Shown piece by piece: positions 1 through 8,046 of a stretch of 64,000 nucleotides of DNA. The notes below the pieces were generated by a model, which did no database searches, was not told where the DNA came from, and was given only the letters and a program-made list of their open reading frames with translations. Every line of letters starts with the position of its first letter. Within the stretch, counting starts at the first letter, position 1. The stretch comes from Xenorhabdus griffiniae (lineage in GTDB: Bacteria; Pseudomonadota; Gammaproteobacteria; Enterobacterales; Enterobacteriaceae), in contig NZ_LDNM01000038.1 in NCBI RefSeq assembly GCF_001028135.1, forward strand, positions 1 through 64,000. Reading direction: 5' to 3'. Both the position numbers and the translations under genes were made by a program.

Positions 1-145
1 ATGATGACATTCCGTTTTGATTATCGATTTTCAACACCGGGTCTTCGTGCTCGGCAATCCAGACAGAAGTATCTAATTAACCCCAACCCTATCACTACGC
101 TGCTTTGCGGCGGGAGGATTATTGTAACCAAATTCGGGAGGACAT
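1..145. other. Left window edge inside prophage, no convincing gene
   Basis: An open frame runs from base 1 through base 198, but its translation has no recognisable family and it overlaps the next gene, which has a strong ribosome-binding site. I see no credible gene here. It is probably the leader of the following phage gene or the end of something truncated by the window edge. Confidence 0.4.
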
Positions 146-574
146 ATGCAGTTCACCCCATGGAACCCCAATCCCAGAGCGATTGCAAGAGTCAATGACC
201 CCTATCCCATTCCGACACACTGCCGTTATTGTGGCAGACACGTGATGATTGAGCATCACCTGAATGTTTTTAAACGCATCCATGATAACCGCTGGCCGTG
301 GCTATACCACTGCTGGGCATGTGGTGCGCGTGTCAGTATTCATCCGGGAACGGATATTCCGATGGGGTCACTGGCAGATAAAACGACACGCAGAGCCAGA
401 GCATCGGCTCATCGGTATTTCGATGATGTAGTCAGGAGTTGTAATTTGGAGCGCACGGATGCGTACAGATGGTTAGCAAATCAATTAAATATCAGTTTCA
501 ACGAATGCCATTTCGGTTGGTTTGACACTGAAATGTGCGAACGGGCAGCGAATGTATGCAGGAATTTAAAATGA
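146..574 (+). CDS. Phage zinc-finger protein, DUF3268-like
   Basis: A 142-residue protein with two Cys pairs (C26/C29 and C56/C59), consistent with one zinc-binding site. It also has the HPGT-x-IP-x-G-x-LAD signature followed by a basic TRRAR stretch, which I associate with the DUF3268 'zinc-finger-containing' phage family. No enzymatic function is known; nucleic-acid binding is inferred from the zinc site and basic C-terminal half. The start is supported by a GGAGG Shine-Dalgarno (SD) motif about 7 bases upstream. The stop overlaps the next gene's ATG in an ATGA arrangement (571-574), so the two are translationally coupled. Confidence 0.75.
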   Translation: MQFTPWNPNPRAIARVNDPYPIPTHCRYCGRHVMIEHHLNVFKRIHDNRWPWLYHCWACGARVSIHPGTDIPMGSLADKTTRRARASAHRYFDDVVRSCNLERTDAYRWLANQLNISFNECHFGWFDTEMCERAANVCRNLK

Positions 575-1356
575 CGGCCTATTACAACGAGATAGACCCC
601 TATGCCGCACAGTGGCTGAGAAATTTAATTGCAGCCGGTCATATCGCACCAGGCGATGTTGATGAAAGGAGTATTGAGGATGTCAGACCTGATGATTTAC
701 GAGGATATAAGCAGTGCCACTTTTTCGCAGGGATCGGAGTCTGGAGTTACGCCCTCCGTAATGCCGGTTGGCCGGATGATAAATCCGTCTGGACAGGCTC
801 CTGCCCGTGCCAGCCTTTCAGCGCGGCAGGCAAAAGATCTGGGTTTACTGACGAGCGGCACTTATGGCCCTACTTCCACTACCTCATCGGACAATGCAGG
901 CCTGGCATTATCTTTGGCGAACAGGTTGCAAGCAAAGACGGCCTTGCCTGGTTCGACCTTGTACAGGCTGACCTGGCGGGAACGGGTTACACCTCAGCAG
1001 CGGTTGATTTATGCGCTGCGGGCGTCGGTGCACCGCACATCAGACAACGGCTCTATTGGGTGGGCCACACCAACGACACGATGCCACAAGGATTGCGGCG
1101 ATATAAGCGGCTCCTTTGTGAGAAAGGACGGCAAGATTCGGAACGACTCTCTGTATCGCCAAATGTGGTTACACACGTTTGGAATGGCTGGAAAGCCAGC
1201 CAGGGAGCAGATGAAAAAATTAGAATCATTCCATCCGGTTATGGCGAGACTGCTAATAGGACTGCCGGAAGAGTGGGACGATTGTGCGCCTACGGAAACG
1301 CCATCGTCGCGCCGGTTGCGGAAGAATTCATAAAAGCATATATGCAGGGGGTTTAG
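571..1356 (+). CDS. Phage DNA (cytosine-5-)-methyltransferase
   Basis: A small C5-cytosine DNA methyltransferase (261 aa) with the core motifs in order: motif I HFFAGIG near residue 50 (S-adenosylmethionine binding), motif IV CPCQPFS with catalytic Cys about residue 80, motif VI as GEQV (E117) instead of the usual ENV, motif VIII RQRLYW near 160, and motif X GNAIVAPVAEEF at the C-terminus. The region between VIII and X (target recognition) is short, as in phage orphan methylases. I chose the ATG at 571 over the upstream GTG at 535 because it overlaps the previous stop (ATGA) and has AGGA upstream. No restriction endonuclease is visible nearby, so it probably protects phage DNA or alters host methylation. 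A second long frame overlaps it at 680-1333. Confidence 0.9.
   Translation: MTAYYNEIDPYAAQWLRNLIAAGHIAPGDVDERSIEDVRPDDLRGYKQCHFFAGIGVWSYALRNAGWPDDKSVWTGSCPCQPFSAAGKRSGFTDERHLWPYFHYLIGQCRPGIIFGEQVASKDGLAWFDLVQADLAGTGYTSAAVDLCAAGVGAPHIRQRLYWVGHTNDTMPQGLRRYKRLLCEKGRQDSERLSVSPNVVTHVWNGWKASQGADEKIRIIPSGYGETANRTAGRVGRLCAYGNAIVAPVAEEFIKAYMQGV
680..1333 (+). CDS. Overlapping reading frame embedded in the cytosine methylase gene
   Basis: A frame (+1 relative to the methylase) stays open for about 700 bases entirely inside the methylase gene. It has an ATG at 680 preceded by AAAGGAG and GAGG, which could serve as SD motifs. The predicted 217-aa product has composition unlike random antiframe translation and contains stretches (STLYRLTWRERVTP, ALRASVHRTSD, GLPEEWDDCAPTETPSS) that I recognise from hypothetical proteins repeatedly annotated at phage cytosine-methylase loci. 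Function is unknown. It may be a genuine overprinted gene or a frame kept open by codon constraints on the methylase. Other phages apparently carry both frames, which favours the former. Confidence 0.45.
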   Translation: MSDLMIYEDISSATFSQGSESGVTPSVMPVGRMINPSGQAPARASLSARQAKDLGLLTSGTYGPTSTTSSDNAGLALSLANRLQAKTALPGSTLYRLTWRERVTPQQRLIYALRASVHRTSDNGSIGWATPTTRCHKDCGDISGSFVRKDGKIRNDSLYRQMWLHTFGMAGKPAREQMKKLESFHPVMARLLIGLPEEWDDCAPTETPSSRRLRKNS

Positions 1357-1365
1357 GTGATAGTA

Positions 1366-1533
1366 ATGAATAATCAAAATGAACAACTACCCACCGTTAT
1401 AAATAGTGGAACTATTAACATCGACAATATTCAGATAACAGTTCATACATTGGATAACGGTCAGCGTGTAATAGATGAAAATAGTATGCAGATATTTTTA
1501 AATTGGCTGGGAGGTGATAATAATGAACAATAA
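1366..1533 (+). CDS. Small phage protein, unknown function
   Basis: A 55-codon ORF in the tightly packed phage gene run, beginning 9 bases after the methylase stop. The product (MNNQNEQLPTVINSGTINID...) is rich in Asn, Gln and Ile with no recognised domain, membrane segment or cysteine. Its last codons overlap the next gene's ATG by 11 bases, and the next gene's SD motif lies inside it, the usual arrangement for coupled phage genes. Confidence 0.5.
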   Translation: MNNQNEQLPTVINSGTINIDNIQITVHTLDNGQRVIDENSMQIFLNWLGGDNNEQ

Positions 1534-1846
1534 TGTAATTGAGTTGGCGCGAGAAATAAAAAAGCGTAGTGAGGCGGTATTATCCGCAGAAAAGGAATAT
1601 CTATCTTCCAAAGAAAATGAAAGCCGCGATAAGTTTTACAGTAGAATTGGTTATCTCGATTTGGTGATATCACCTCAAAATATAATCAAACTCTGTGAGG
1701 CTGTAGAAAAACTCGCTGAATATGAAAATATGAAGCCTGTGGCTATATATAATTTAGCTGATGGCGAGGTTTATAAAAGCATTCATGATATAGGTGATGG
1801 AAAAAGCGTATTCGCAGTAAACCTATATCCTCACCGCAACAAATAG
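1523..1846 (+). CDS. Hypothetical phage protein, 107 aa
   Basis: A soluble, charged 107-residue protein with no family I recognise. The first ~50 residues are Lys/Glu-rich and likely helical (ELAREIKKRSEAVLSAEKEYLSSKE), suggesting a coiled-coil segment; the rest is mixed. I chose the ATG at 1523 rather than the GTG at 1514 because GGGAGGTG sits 6-7 bases upstream of it. It lies in the same transcriptional run as the flanking phage genes. Confidence 0.6.
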   Translation: MNNNVIELAREIKKRSEAVLSAEKEYLSSKENESRDKFYSRIGYLDLVISPQNIIKLCEAVEKLAEYENMKPVAIYNLADGEVYKSIHDIGDGKSVFAVNLYPHRNK

Positions 1847-1855
1847 AGAACCATC

Positions 1856-2053
1856 ATGGATATTATCGATGCAGCGAATGAATTAAATGAGCTGAGGTTA
1901 TCTCATGCACTCCAGAACCGGCCACCAGCATTAACCAGTATCAACGGCATGTGCCGATGGTGTGAGACGGAGCCAGCAGCACACGGCGCATTCTGTAGCA
2001 AAGAGTGCGGGGAGGATTATGAGCGGGATAGGAGGAAAACGAGGGATGAGTGA
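1856..2053 (+). CDS. Small phage zinc-finger protein
   Basis: A 65-residue protein with a CxxC-x10-CxxxC zinc-binding pattern (C33, C36, C47, C51) in a central segment, followed by a charged tail. This resembles the small treble-clef or ribbon proteins common in prophages. Its partner and role are unknown. Its stop overlaps the start of the adenine methylase by 8 bases. Confidence 0.6.
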   Translation: MDIIDAANELNELRLSHALQNRPPALTSINGMCRWCETEPAAHGAFCSKECGEDYERDRRKTRDE

Positions 2054-2582
2054 CTACGGAGGCAGTAATACCCCAAAAGAACTGCGCGACCTCTGGCAAA
2101 CTCCACTCCCGTTATTTCTGGCACTCGATTTAGAATTCGGATTTTATTTAGATGCCGCCGCCGATGCTCAAAATACCCTGTGCACAAATTATCTCACGGA
2201 ACGAGATAATGCACTGGTGTGTAATTGGGAGAGTTACGGTGCAATATTCTGTAATCCACCCTATAGCAATATTCCAAAATGGATAGAGAAAGCCGCTATC
2301 GAATGTCAGAAACAGTTACAACCTGTCGTGATGTTAGTTCCCTCTGATACATCTGTAGGCTGGTTTAAATTAGCAATGGAAACTGTCGATGAGGTCAGAT
2401 TAATAACGGGTGGACGGATTTCATTTGTTAACGCAGAAACACAAAAACCAGTGAATGGAAATAACAAAGGTAGTTTATTGCTAATTTGGCGACCATTCAC
2501 TAACCCACGCAGAATAATAACAACCGTCGATCGAAATTATTTGATTAATGTCGGCAATGAACAATTGAGGAAAATAGCATGA
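2046..2582 (+). CDS. Phage N6-adenine DNA methyltransferase (Dam-like)
   Basis: A 178-residue phage adenine methylase of the 'phage N-6-adenine-methyltransferase' type. It opens with the family's typical SNTPKELRDLWQTP-type segment, which marks the start at 2046, and carries the catalytic NPPY tetrapeptide at residues 70-73 in the context FCNPPYSN. It would transfer a methyl group from S-adenosylmethionine to adenine N6; GATC specificity is likely from the family but not shown here. It overlaps the upstream gene by 8 bases and ends in an ATGA overlap with the downstream ORF. With the cytosine methylase, the prophage carries two orphan DNA methylases and no visible nuclease. Confidence 0.88.
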   Translation: MSDYGGSNTPKELRDLWQTPLPLFLALDLEFGFYLDAAADAQNTLCTNYLTERDNALVCNWESYGAIFCNPPYSNIPKWIEKAAIECQKQLQPVVMLVPSDTSVGWFKLAMETVDEVRLITGGRISFVNAETQKPVNGNNKGSLLLIWRPFTNPRRIITTVDRNYLINVGNEQLRKIA

Positions 2583-2755
2583 AAGCAAAAATTGATATGA
2601 CTAAAACGGAAGTGCACGAATATGTTAACAGTGATTATCCCGTCCCTGATTCTGAATATTCAGAGTTAATCCGTGGTGACATCAAAACTATATTAGAGCG
2701 AGGGGGATTTCAGGGAATAAAGTTAGAAGACATTACTATCAATACCCATGACTAG
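2579..2755 (+). CDS. Small phage protein, unknown function
   Basis: A 58-codon ORF whose ATG overlaps the adenine methylase stop (ATGA at 2579-2582) and whose end overlaps the next ORF by 8 bases. The product is acidic (MKAKIDMTKTEVHEYVNSDYP...) with no recognised domain. The coupling on both sides is the main reason to call it a gene. Confidence 0.55.
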   Translation: MKAKIDMTKTEVHEYVNSDYPVPDSEYSELIRGDIKTILERGGFQGIKLEDITINTHD

Positions 2756-2972
2756 CGAATTCGAGAACGCAAGGAGGATGGTGGCAAGGGAATGCCGTAG
2801 AGAATTGAAGCAACATCTGAAACGTACCAACCAGCAGACCGCAGAAATACTCAGTAAACACCTACCCGAATTTAAATGTGTCATGTCGCCACATCAAAAG
2901 AGCGTATTTCAACCTGTGATGTGGCTGCGATACTACGTAGATATGATTGATAAGGAGATGAAAGATGGATAA
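2748..2972 (+). CDS. Small basic phage protein, unknown function
   Basis: A 74-residue, strongly basic N-terminal half (ARRMVARECRRELKQHLKRTNQQ) followed by a mixed segment. The composition suggests nucleic-acid or protein binding, but I do not recognise a family. It overlaps both neighbours by 8 bases in the same coupled phage gene chain that leads into the AlpA-type regulator. Confidence 0.5.
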   Translation: MTSEFENARRMVARECRRELKQHLKRTNQQTAEILSKHLPEFKCVMSPHQKSVFQPVMWLRYYVDMIDKEMKDG

Positions 2973-3153
2973 AAAATTAATATCAAAAGACGAAGTGATG
3001 AAAAAGCTAGGCATTACTTCCCGACAAACACTATGGGATTACGAGAAGCGCAGGAAGTTCCCAAGGCCAGTAAAACTCCGCCCTAAGGCCTACCTACGCA
3101 AGGATTTTTATAAGTGGATAGAAGATGGCGGTGTCAGTCAGTTATCTTCCTAA
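2965..3153 (+). CDS. AlpA-family regulator / excisionase
   Basis: A 62-residue winged-helix protein of the AlpA/excisionase kind. It reads LISKDEVMKKLGITSRQTLWDYEKRRKFPRPVKL, the characteristic helix-turn-helix with a FPRP wing, followed by YLRKDFYKWIED. AlpA-family proteins activate integrase expression or act as recombination directionality factors. It is convergent with the integrase and their 3' ends overlap by 20 bases, so the two genes are physically interlocked. A role in prophage excision is inferred from this position. Confidence 0.82.
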   Translation: MDKKLISKDEVMKKLGITSRQTLWDYEKRRKFPRPVKLRPKAYLRKDFYKWIEDGGVSQLSS

Positions 3154-4312
3154 GATGCCACATCAATTTGTCAAAATAAATACCATACGCCTCACGCTGA
3201 TCATCAATCCAATCGTGCTTGTTATAAATAGCCATTACCCCTCCAATCTCATGCCCCAGCATTTTTTCTATTACATGTGGGGCAACACCTTCCTCAGATA
3301 GGCGAGTCGCAAGCGACCTCCTGAAGTCATGTGCTCGCCATTTATCCATATCCAGACCATCCCTAATTCGTATTACATACCTGTTTGCTGCCGCTATAGA
3401 AATTGGTTCACGAATATCCTGCCCTGGGAAAAGAATATCTTTGTAAGTGATAAGACTCTTATCAAGAAGCGGGCGAATGCCATCAAATATTGGCCTTCGT
3501 ATTATTTTTTTAGTCTTACTGTGCTCGGAAGGAACTGTCCATATTTCATTTTCTAAGTCGAATTCTTGAATAGTGGCTAATCTAAGTTCTGACAACCGAC
3601 ATCCCCATAACATCACCATTTGGTGTAATAATTTATTAGATGTTGATGCTCGGCTTCTCTCTATGGCTAGCCAAATTTTAGCAAGCTCCTGATATGATAA
3701 AACCCGGTCGCCTATACTAGATCTTTCGCCAATATCTCTTGGGTTGATTTTCATTATTTGGCATGAGTCTATTAGTTGCCGCCTAATGCACCAGTTAATA
3801 GCTGATTTTAATTGAATAAATAATTTATGCGCTTTTTTAGGATTCTCTTTCTCGAACCCTGCAAATAAGTCAATCCACTCTCTGGACGTTATTTTCTCAA
3901 TGTCTGTGTTAGGAAATTTTCCAGATGTGTTTTTTATCACCATAGCATCATAGAGTGCCTGGGTTTTTGGTCTCAATTGTACATATACATATGTATCTGC
4001 CCAGTATTTAATGCAATCATCCAACGTTGTTATCTTTCTCTCTGTAGAATCATTTAGTGTTCGAGGATCTACCCCTTGTTCAACGAGAATTTTTATTTCT
4101 ACAGCTTTTGCCCTAGCGTCCCGCAATGAAATAGCCGGATATCGGCCTATACCAATTCTGTGTTGTTTGCCGCTAAATCTGTAACGGCACTGAAACGTGA
4201 TCATCCCTTTGGGAGACACTCGGACGCTAAGTCCGTCGATATCTGTTATTTCAGGATTCCCCTGATATGGTTTACCATGTATAAAGCGTAATTTTGTGTC
4301 ACTAATAGCCAT
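3134..4312 (-). CDS. int: Prophage tyrosine-recombinase integrase
   Basis: A 392-residue tyrosine recombinase. The N-terminus is a DUF4102-type arm-binding domain with a GIGRYP motif near 55-60. The catalytic residues are visible: Arg in GCRLSELRL (R239), Lys in the KTKK segment (~266), HDFRR (H328/R331), LGHE (H354) and nucleophile Tyr in IYNKH (Y363). It is full-length and looks intact. Its start faces sbcB, so the attachment site should lie between 4313 and 4487, and everything to the left is prophage. Confidence 0.93.
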   Translation of the reverse strand: MAISDTKLRFIHGKPYQGNPEITDIDGLSVRVSPKGMITFQCRYRFSGKQHRIGIGRYPAISLRDARAKAVEIKILVEQGVDPRTLNDSTERKITTLDDCIKYWADTYVYVQLRPKTQALYDAMVIKNTSGKFPNTDIEKITSREWIDLFAGFEKENPKKAHKLFIQLKSAINWCIRRQLIDSCQIMKINPRDIGERSSIGDRVLSYQELAKIWLAIERSRASTSNKLLHQMVMLWGCRLSELRLATIQEFDLENEIWTVPSEHSKTKKIIRRPIFDGIRPLLDKSLITYKDILFPGQDIREPISIAAANRYVIRIRDGLDMDKWRAHDFRRSLATRLSEEGVAPHVIEKMLGHEIGGVMAIYNKHDWIDDQREAYGIYFDKLMWHLRKITD

Positions 4313-4487
4313 ATCGTTTTGTACTCATAGCAATATTAATTTGTACTCATTCTGTACTTAATATTGCATGGACGAAACTAGACAGTAAAGGACACAATCA
4401 AACATTTAAAGCAAAATACAGTTAAATTTAGTTTATAAAATCATTAAAATCATAAAGATAAACACCAATAACTTACGGAAAAAAACT
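4313..4487. other. Probable prophage end: integrase leader, arm-type repeats, att region
   Basis: This gap separates the integrase start from sbcB. It contains two direct copies of TTGTACTCAT (about 4317-4327 and 4341-4350) plus a related CTGTACTTA a few bases further on. These look like integrase arm-binding repeats. The core attachment site should be here, but with only one prophage end in the window no core duplication can be shown. It also carries the sbcB leader. Confidence 0.45.
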
Positions 4488-5918
4488 TTGTCTACCGATA
4501 ACAAACAACCATCATTCTACTTTCATGATTATGAAACTTTTGGTAAACATCCGGCCTTAGATCGCCCCGCACAATTTGCAGGAGTTCGCACTGACAGTGA
4601 TTTCAATATCATTGAAGAACCTTTGGTGGTGTATTGTGCTCCCGCTGATGATTATCTTCCCGATCCTGAAGCTGTCATGATCACAGGAATTACTCCCCAG
4701 CTGGCATTGAAAAAAGGCGTCAACGAGGCCGAATTCACCCGACAAATCCATGAAGCATTCAGCAAACCCAATACGTGTATTCTTGGATATAACAACATTC
4801 GTTTTGATGACGAAGTCAGCCGAAATATCTTTTATCGTAACTTTTACGATCCTTACGCCTATAGCTGGCAAAAAGGCAACTCGCGCTGGGATTTGCTCGA
4901 TTTATTACGCGCCTGCTATGCCTTGCGTCCAGAGGGTATTGTCTGGCCAGACAATGAAGATGGATTACCTAGCTTCAAATTGGAACATCTGACAAAAGCC
5001 AATGGGATTGAGCATACTCACGCCCATGATGCCATGTCCGATGTTTATGCCACTATCGCTATGGCAAAGCTGGTGAAAAAAGCGCAACCTAAACTGTTTG
5101 ATTATTTTTTCCAGTTAAGAAATAAACAGAAAATCAGCAATCAAATCGATATCCCGCAAATGAAACCGCTGGTTCATGTATCGGGCATGTTTGGGGTTTT
5201 GCGCAGCAATATTAGCCTTATCGCTCCTCTGGCGTGGCATCCGACTAACCGTAATGCGGTTATCATGTACGATTTGGCCGGTGATATCGCTCCGCTTCTG
5301 GAACTCAGCGCAGATGAATTACGCGAACGCTTGTATACTCGACGGGATGCGTTACAGCCAGATCAACGCCCTGTCCCCATTAAACTTGTGCACATTAATA
5401 AATGCCCAATCATAGCACCAGAAAATACCTTACGGCCAAAAGACGCAGAGCGAGTAGGATTAAACCGCAATCAATGTGAGCAAAATCTGGCTATCTTGCG
5501 CAATAATCCGCAAATCAGGGAGAAAGTCGTTGAACTGTTCTCCCATCCCGAAGTATTTCCAGAATCTGATAATGTCGATACCAAACTATATAGTGGTTTT
5601 TTCAGTGATGCCGATAAAACTGCCATGGAAATTATCAGAGAAACTGCTCCCCAGAACTTGCCCGCACTGGATTTAACGTTTCAGGATGTGCGCATTAAGC
5701 CGCTGCTATTCCGCTATCGTGCGAGAAACTATCCAGCAACATTGGACGATGACGAGCAACAACGTTGGCTGCGTCATCGTCAGAATACATTAACCCAGGA
5801 ATACATCAGCCGATATCTTGCAACTATTGAAGAGCTTTTTATTGAATATCAGTCTGATGAAGAAAAATGCCGCCAGTTAAAAGCATTAGTTGATTATACA
5901 ATCCAAATAGCCGAATAA
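4488..5918 (+). CDS. sbcB: Exodeoxyribonuclease I
   Basis: Exonuclease I degrades single-stranded DNA 3' to 5' and acts in mismatch repair and recombination. The 476-aa product matches E. coli SbcB along its whole length. The DEDD exonuclease begins with FHDYETFG (D, E) near residue 14, continues through NIRFDDE, and has HDAMSDVYAT in the third Exo motif; the SH3-like and helical C-terminal domains follow. The start is TTG at 4488, with ACGGAAAA as a modest SD; this gives the family's normal N-terminus (…SFYFHDYETFG). It is transcribed away from the prophage integrase, so its native upstream neighbour may have been displaced. Confidence 0.96.
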   Translation: MSTDNKQPSFYFHDYETFGKHPALDRPAQFAGVRTDSDFNIIEEPLVVYCAPADDYLPDPEAVMITGITPQLALKKGVNEAEFTRQIHEAFSKPNTCILGYNNIRFDDEVSRNIFYRNFYDPYAYSWQKGNSRWDLLDLLRACYALRPEGIVWPDNEDGLPSFKLEHLTKANGIEHTHAHDAMSDVYATIAMAKLVKKAQPKLFDYFFQLRNKQKISNQIDIPQMKPLVHVSGMFGVLRSNISLIAPLAWHPTNRNAVIMYDLAGDIAPLLELSADELRERLYTRRDALQPDQRPVPIKLVHINKCPIIAPENTLRPKDAERVGLNRNQCEQNLAILRNNPQIREKVVELFSHPEVFPESDNVDTKLYSGFFSDADKTAMEIIRETAPQNLPALDLTFQDVRIKPLLFRYRARNYPATLDDDEQQRWLRHRQNTLTQEYISRYLATIEELFIEYQSDEEKCRQLKALVDYTIQIAE

Positions 5919-5935
5919 GGCTTTGATGTAAATTC

Positions 5936-6040
5936 TATACCAAGCCAACTTCAAGATGCGTGTTATATTCCCCCGCTGCGCGGGGAAATATAAAGCTTCG
6001 CGTCGCCTTGCGGATTACAACTTGACGTTTATCGAGTATA
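5936..6040. repeat. 105-bp palindromic interspersed repeat, copy 1
   Basis: An imperfect inverted element that starts TATACCAAGCCAACTTCAAG and ends in GAGTATA, so the outer ends read TATAC...GTATA. A GC-rich central hairpin (CCCGCTGCGCGGG) and CGTCGCCTTGCGG follow. The same 105-base unit recurs at 36777-36881 and 38669-38773, and half of it at 62555-62616. It sits between convergent sbcB and dld. Confidence 0.85.
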
Positions 6041-6055
6041 CAATCCAATAGGAAA

Positions 6056-6088
6056 GAAAAAGACAAACACCGATGTTTTGTCTTTTTC
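6056..6088. terminator. Bidirectional terminator between sbcB and dld
   Basis: A perfect 12-bp stem (GAAAAAGACAAA paired with TTTGTCTTTTTC) closes a 9-base loop. The A and T tracts are built into the stem, so it can end transcription from both converging genes. Confidence 0.8.
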
Positions 6089-6114
6089 TATTTTCATTCC
6101 GTCATAACCGTAAA

Positions 6115-7860
6115 CTAATCATGTTGATGTCGGACAACTGAGCAACCACACTCTCCGCCCCAATTTTTCAGCTTGGAGGTTTTCCCAATTCCCGGATTTA
6201 GGGTATTCGTTGGATCAATCGCTTGATAAAAATGCTTAAGCTGTGGTTTAGCTTTATACAAGTGACCAACGTTATGTTCGGCCGGGTATTCAGCGCCGCG
6301 CTGATGCAAAATTTCCAGCATTTTTGTTTTCAATGCATGGATATCTGCGCCCTTTCTAACAATATAGTCCTGGTGGAATACATAGCACATAAAGTGCCCG
6401 TAATATAGCCGATGGACTAATGCCTTACTGATTTCGGCTGGCAAAATTTCAAACCATTCACGATCATTGCGCCGTAAGGCTATATCCAATGCTAAAATAT
6501 CTTCCACTTCATCGCTGTGAACAGCCTGGTAACGAATAGCGGCTCCTGCGGCTGCAAAACGGTGTAAGAATGCCTTCGCCCCTTCTTCTGGAGTACAAGC
6601 AAAATACGCCCCATCAGCCTGCTTAAAGTAATTTTCCAGCCATTCATTCGCCTCTTTTATACCTTCACCTGACATTTTCAGCATTAAGTGGTGTTCAAAA
6701 CGATTTCGGTATTCTTTCAGACGAGTGGGTAAATGGGCAGGTAATAAACGACTCAATCCCTGCATAACACGATCAGTTAAATGTGCGGGTAAAAATGGCA
6801 CTTTACCTGAAAGTGCGTCCATTCGTCCTTTCAAATCAAAAAACATTGGCATTTTATCTGTGCCTAGTTTATCAATCATAACAAAGGTGTCTTTCCCATA
6901 TATTTCTGCGATATCAAATACATCCCGATGCATGTACTCACCAGCAACGGGTAAATGCTGAAAATTAGATAGAATATGACGCCGCAATTCTGTCAGTACT
7001 TCGGGTTGATTAGTGCCGATATAAAAAACCTGTGAAGATGGCTCTGCCGGAAAAGTATCAAGTCGAACAGCAAAAACAACCAATTTACCCGCACAACCAG
7101 AGGCTTCAAACAGCCTGCGCTCATCAGCATTAAACCGTGATGGTGTATCTGCATCAACATCCCGAACACGCTGTGAGTATTCATGATCAGAAGCGACCCT
7201 GTCGCTATGCTGAATATCTTCGGTTCGATAACGTTGCTCTTCCAGGCAAGTCAAGATATCTTCAGGTTGATCACCCAACGATATTCCCAAATGGTTAATC
7301 AGTTCAGCTTCTCCCTTCTCATTAACGCGGCCATATAGAGCCATTTCAGTATAAGCCGGCCCACGCCGAACCAGAGATCCCCCTGAGTTATTGCAAATTC
7401 CCCCAATAACGGATGCACCAATACAGGACGAACCAATAACTGAGTGTGGCTCGCGTCCCAATGGTTTCAATACTTTTTCTAAATGCCACAATGTACTACC
7501 AGGGAATGCAATAACTTGATTTGTTGATTGAAGAATCTGAATTTTATCCATTCGTAAGGTACTAATAATGACGATATCGCGGTCATAATCATTACCGCTT
7601 GGTGTCGAGCCTTCCGTTAATCCGGTATTGGCTGCCTGCATCAAAATAATTTTGTCAGCTTCAATACAGGCTTTGAATACTCTCCATTGCTCCAATAATG
7701 ACCCCGGAAATACAACTGCAAGGGCATCCCCTTGTCCAGAACGAAAGCCTCTACGATAACGTTCCGTTTTTCGAGGTTCAGTGAGAATATGAGAAGATCC
7801 AACAATATTCGTGAGAGTGGCCATTAATTGCTGATTTGGGGGATTTTTGGCATCATTCAT
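6115..7860 (-). CDS. dld: Quinone-dependent D-lactate dehydrogenase
   Basis: A membrane-associated FAD enzyme that oxidises D-lactate to pyruvate and feeds electrons to the quinone pool. The 581-aa product has an N-terminal FAD_binding_4 domain with GLTEGSTPSGNDYDRDIVIIST near 95-120 and the SCIGASVIGGICNNSGGSLVRRGPAYTE FAD-binding stretch, followed by the Dld-specific C-terminal domain ending near NPGIGKTSKLKNWGGECGC. Length is close to the E. coli enzyme (about 571). It is monocistronic, convergent with sbcB and followed by the bidirectional terminator. Confidence 0.95.
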   Translation of the reverse strand: MNDAKNPPNQQLMATLTNIVGSSHILTEPRKTERYRRGFRSGQGDALAVVFPGSLLEQWRVFKACIEADKIILMQAANTGLTEGSTPSGNDYDRDIVIISTLRMDKIQILQSTNQVIAFPGSTLWHLEKVLKPLGREPHSVIGSSCIGASVIGGICNNSGGSLVRRGPAYTEMALYGRVNEKGEAELINHLGISLGDQPEDILTCLEEQRYRTEDIQHSDRVASDHEYSQRVRDVDADTPSRFNADERRLFEASGCAGKLVVFAVRLDTFPAEPSSQVFYIGTNQPEVLTELRRHILSNFQHLPVAGEYMHRDVFDIAEIYGKDTFVMIDKLGTDKMPMFFDLKGRMDALSGKVPFLPAHLTDRVMQGLSRLLPAHLPTRLKEYRNRFEHHLMLKMSGEGIKEANEWLENYFKQADGAYFACTPEEGAKAFLHRFAAAGAAIRYQAVHSDEVEDILALDIALRRNDREWFEILPAEISKALVHRLYYGHFMCYVFHQDYIVRKGADIHALKTKMLEILHQRGAEYPAEHNVGHLYKAKPQLKHFYQAIDPTNTLNPGIGKTSKLKNWGGECGCSVVRHQHD

Positions 7861-7992
7861 AATAGTTCTCTTACCTTACTTGAGCCAGACAGACAGGCTT
7901 TTAATGAAAACAGGCATGGAAATTTTCTTATTATATGATGCTTTTTGGTAATATTTGTCTGTTTTACGCTCTCTTTTGTCATTTCAATAAAA

Positions 7993-8016
7993 AAACAGCA
8001 CCTGACGATGCTGTTT
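7993..8016 (-). terminator. plaP terminator
   Basis: Stem ACAGCA/TGCTGT with flanking A and T runs about 30 bases beyond the plaP stop. On the minus strand it ends in a run of T, a typical Rho-independent terminator. The rest of 7861-8046 holds the dld promoter region with no gene. Confidence 0.75.
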
Positions 8017-8046
8017 TTTAGAACAAAATACTGCAATGTTTTCTGA

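Noticed and set aside
1009..1386. A 125-codon frame antisense to the cytosine methylase
   Set aside because: It has no SD, no domain, and overlaps two better-supported frames on the other strand.
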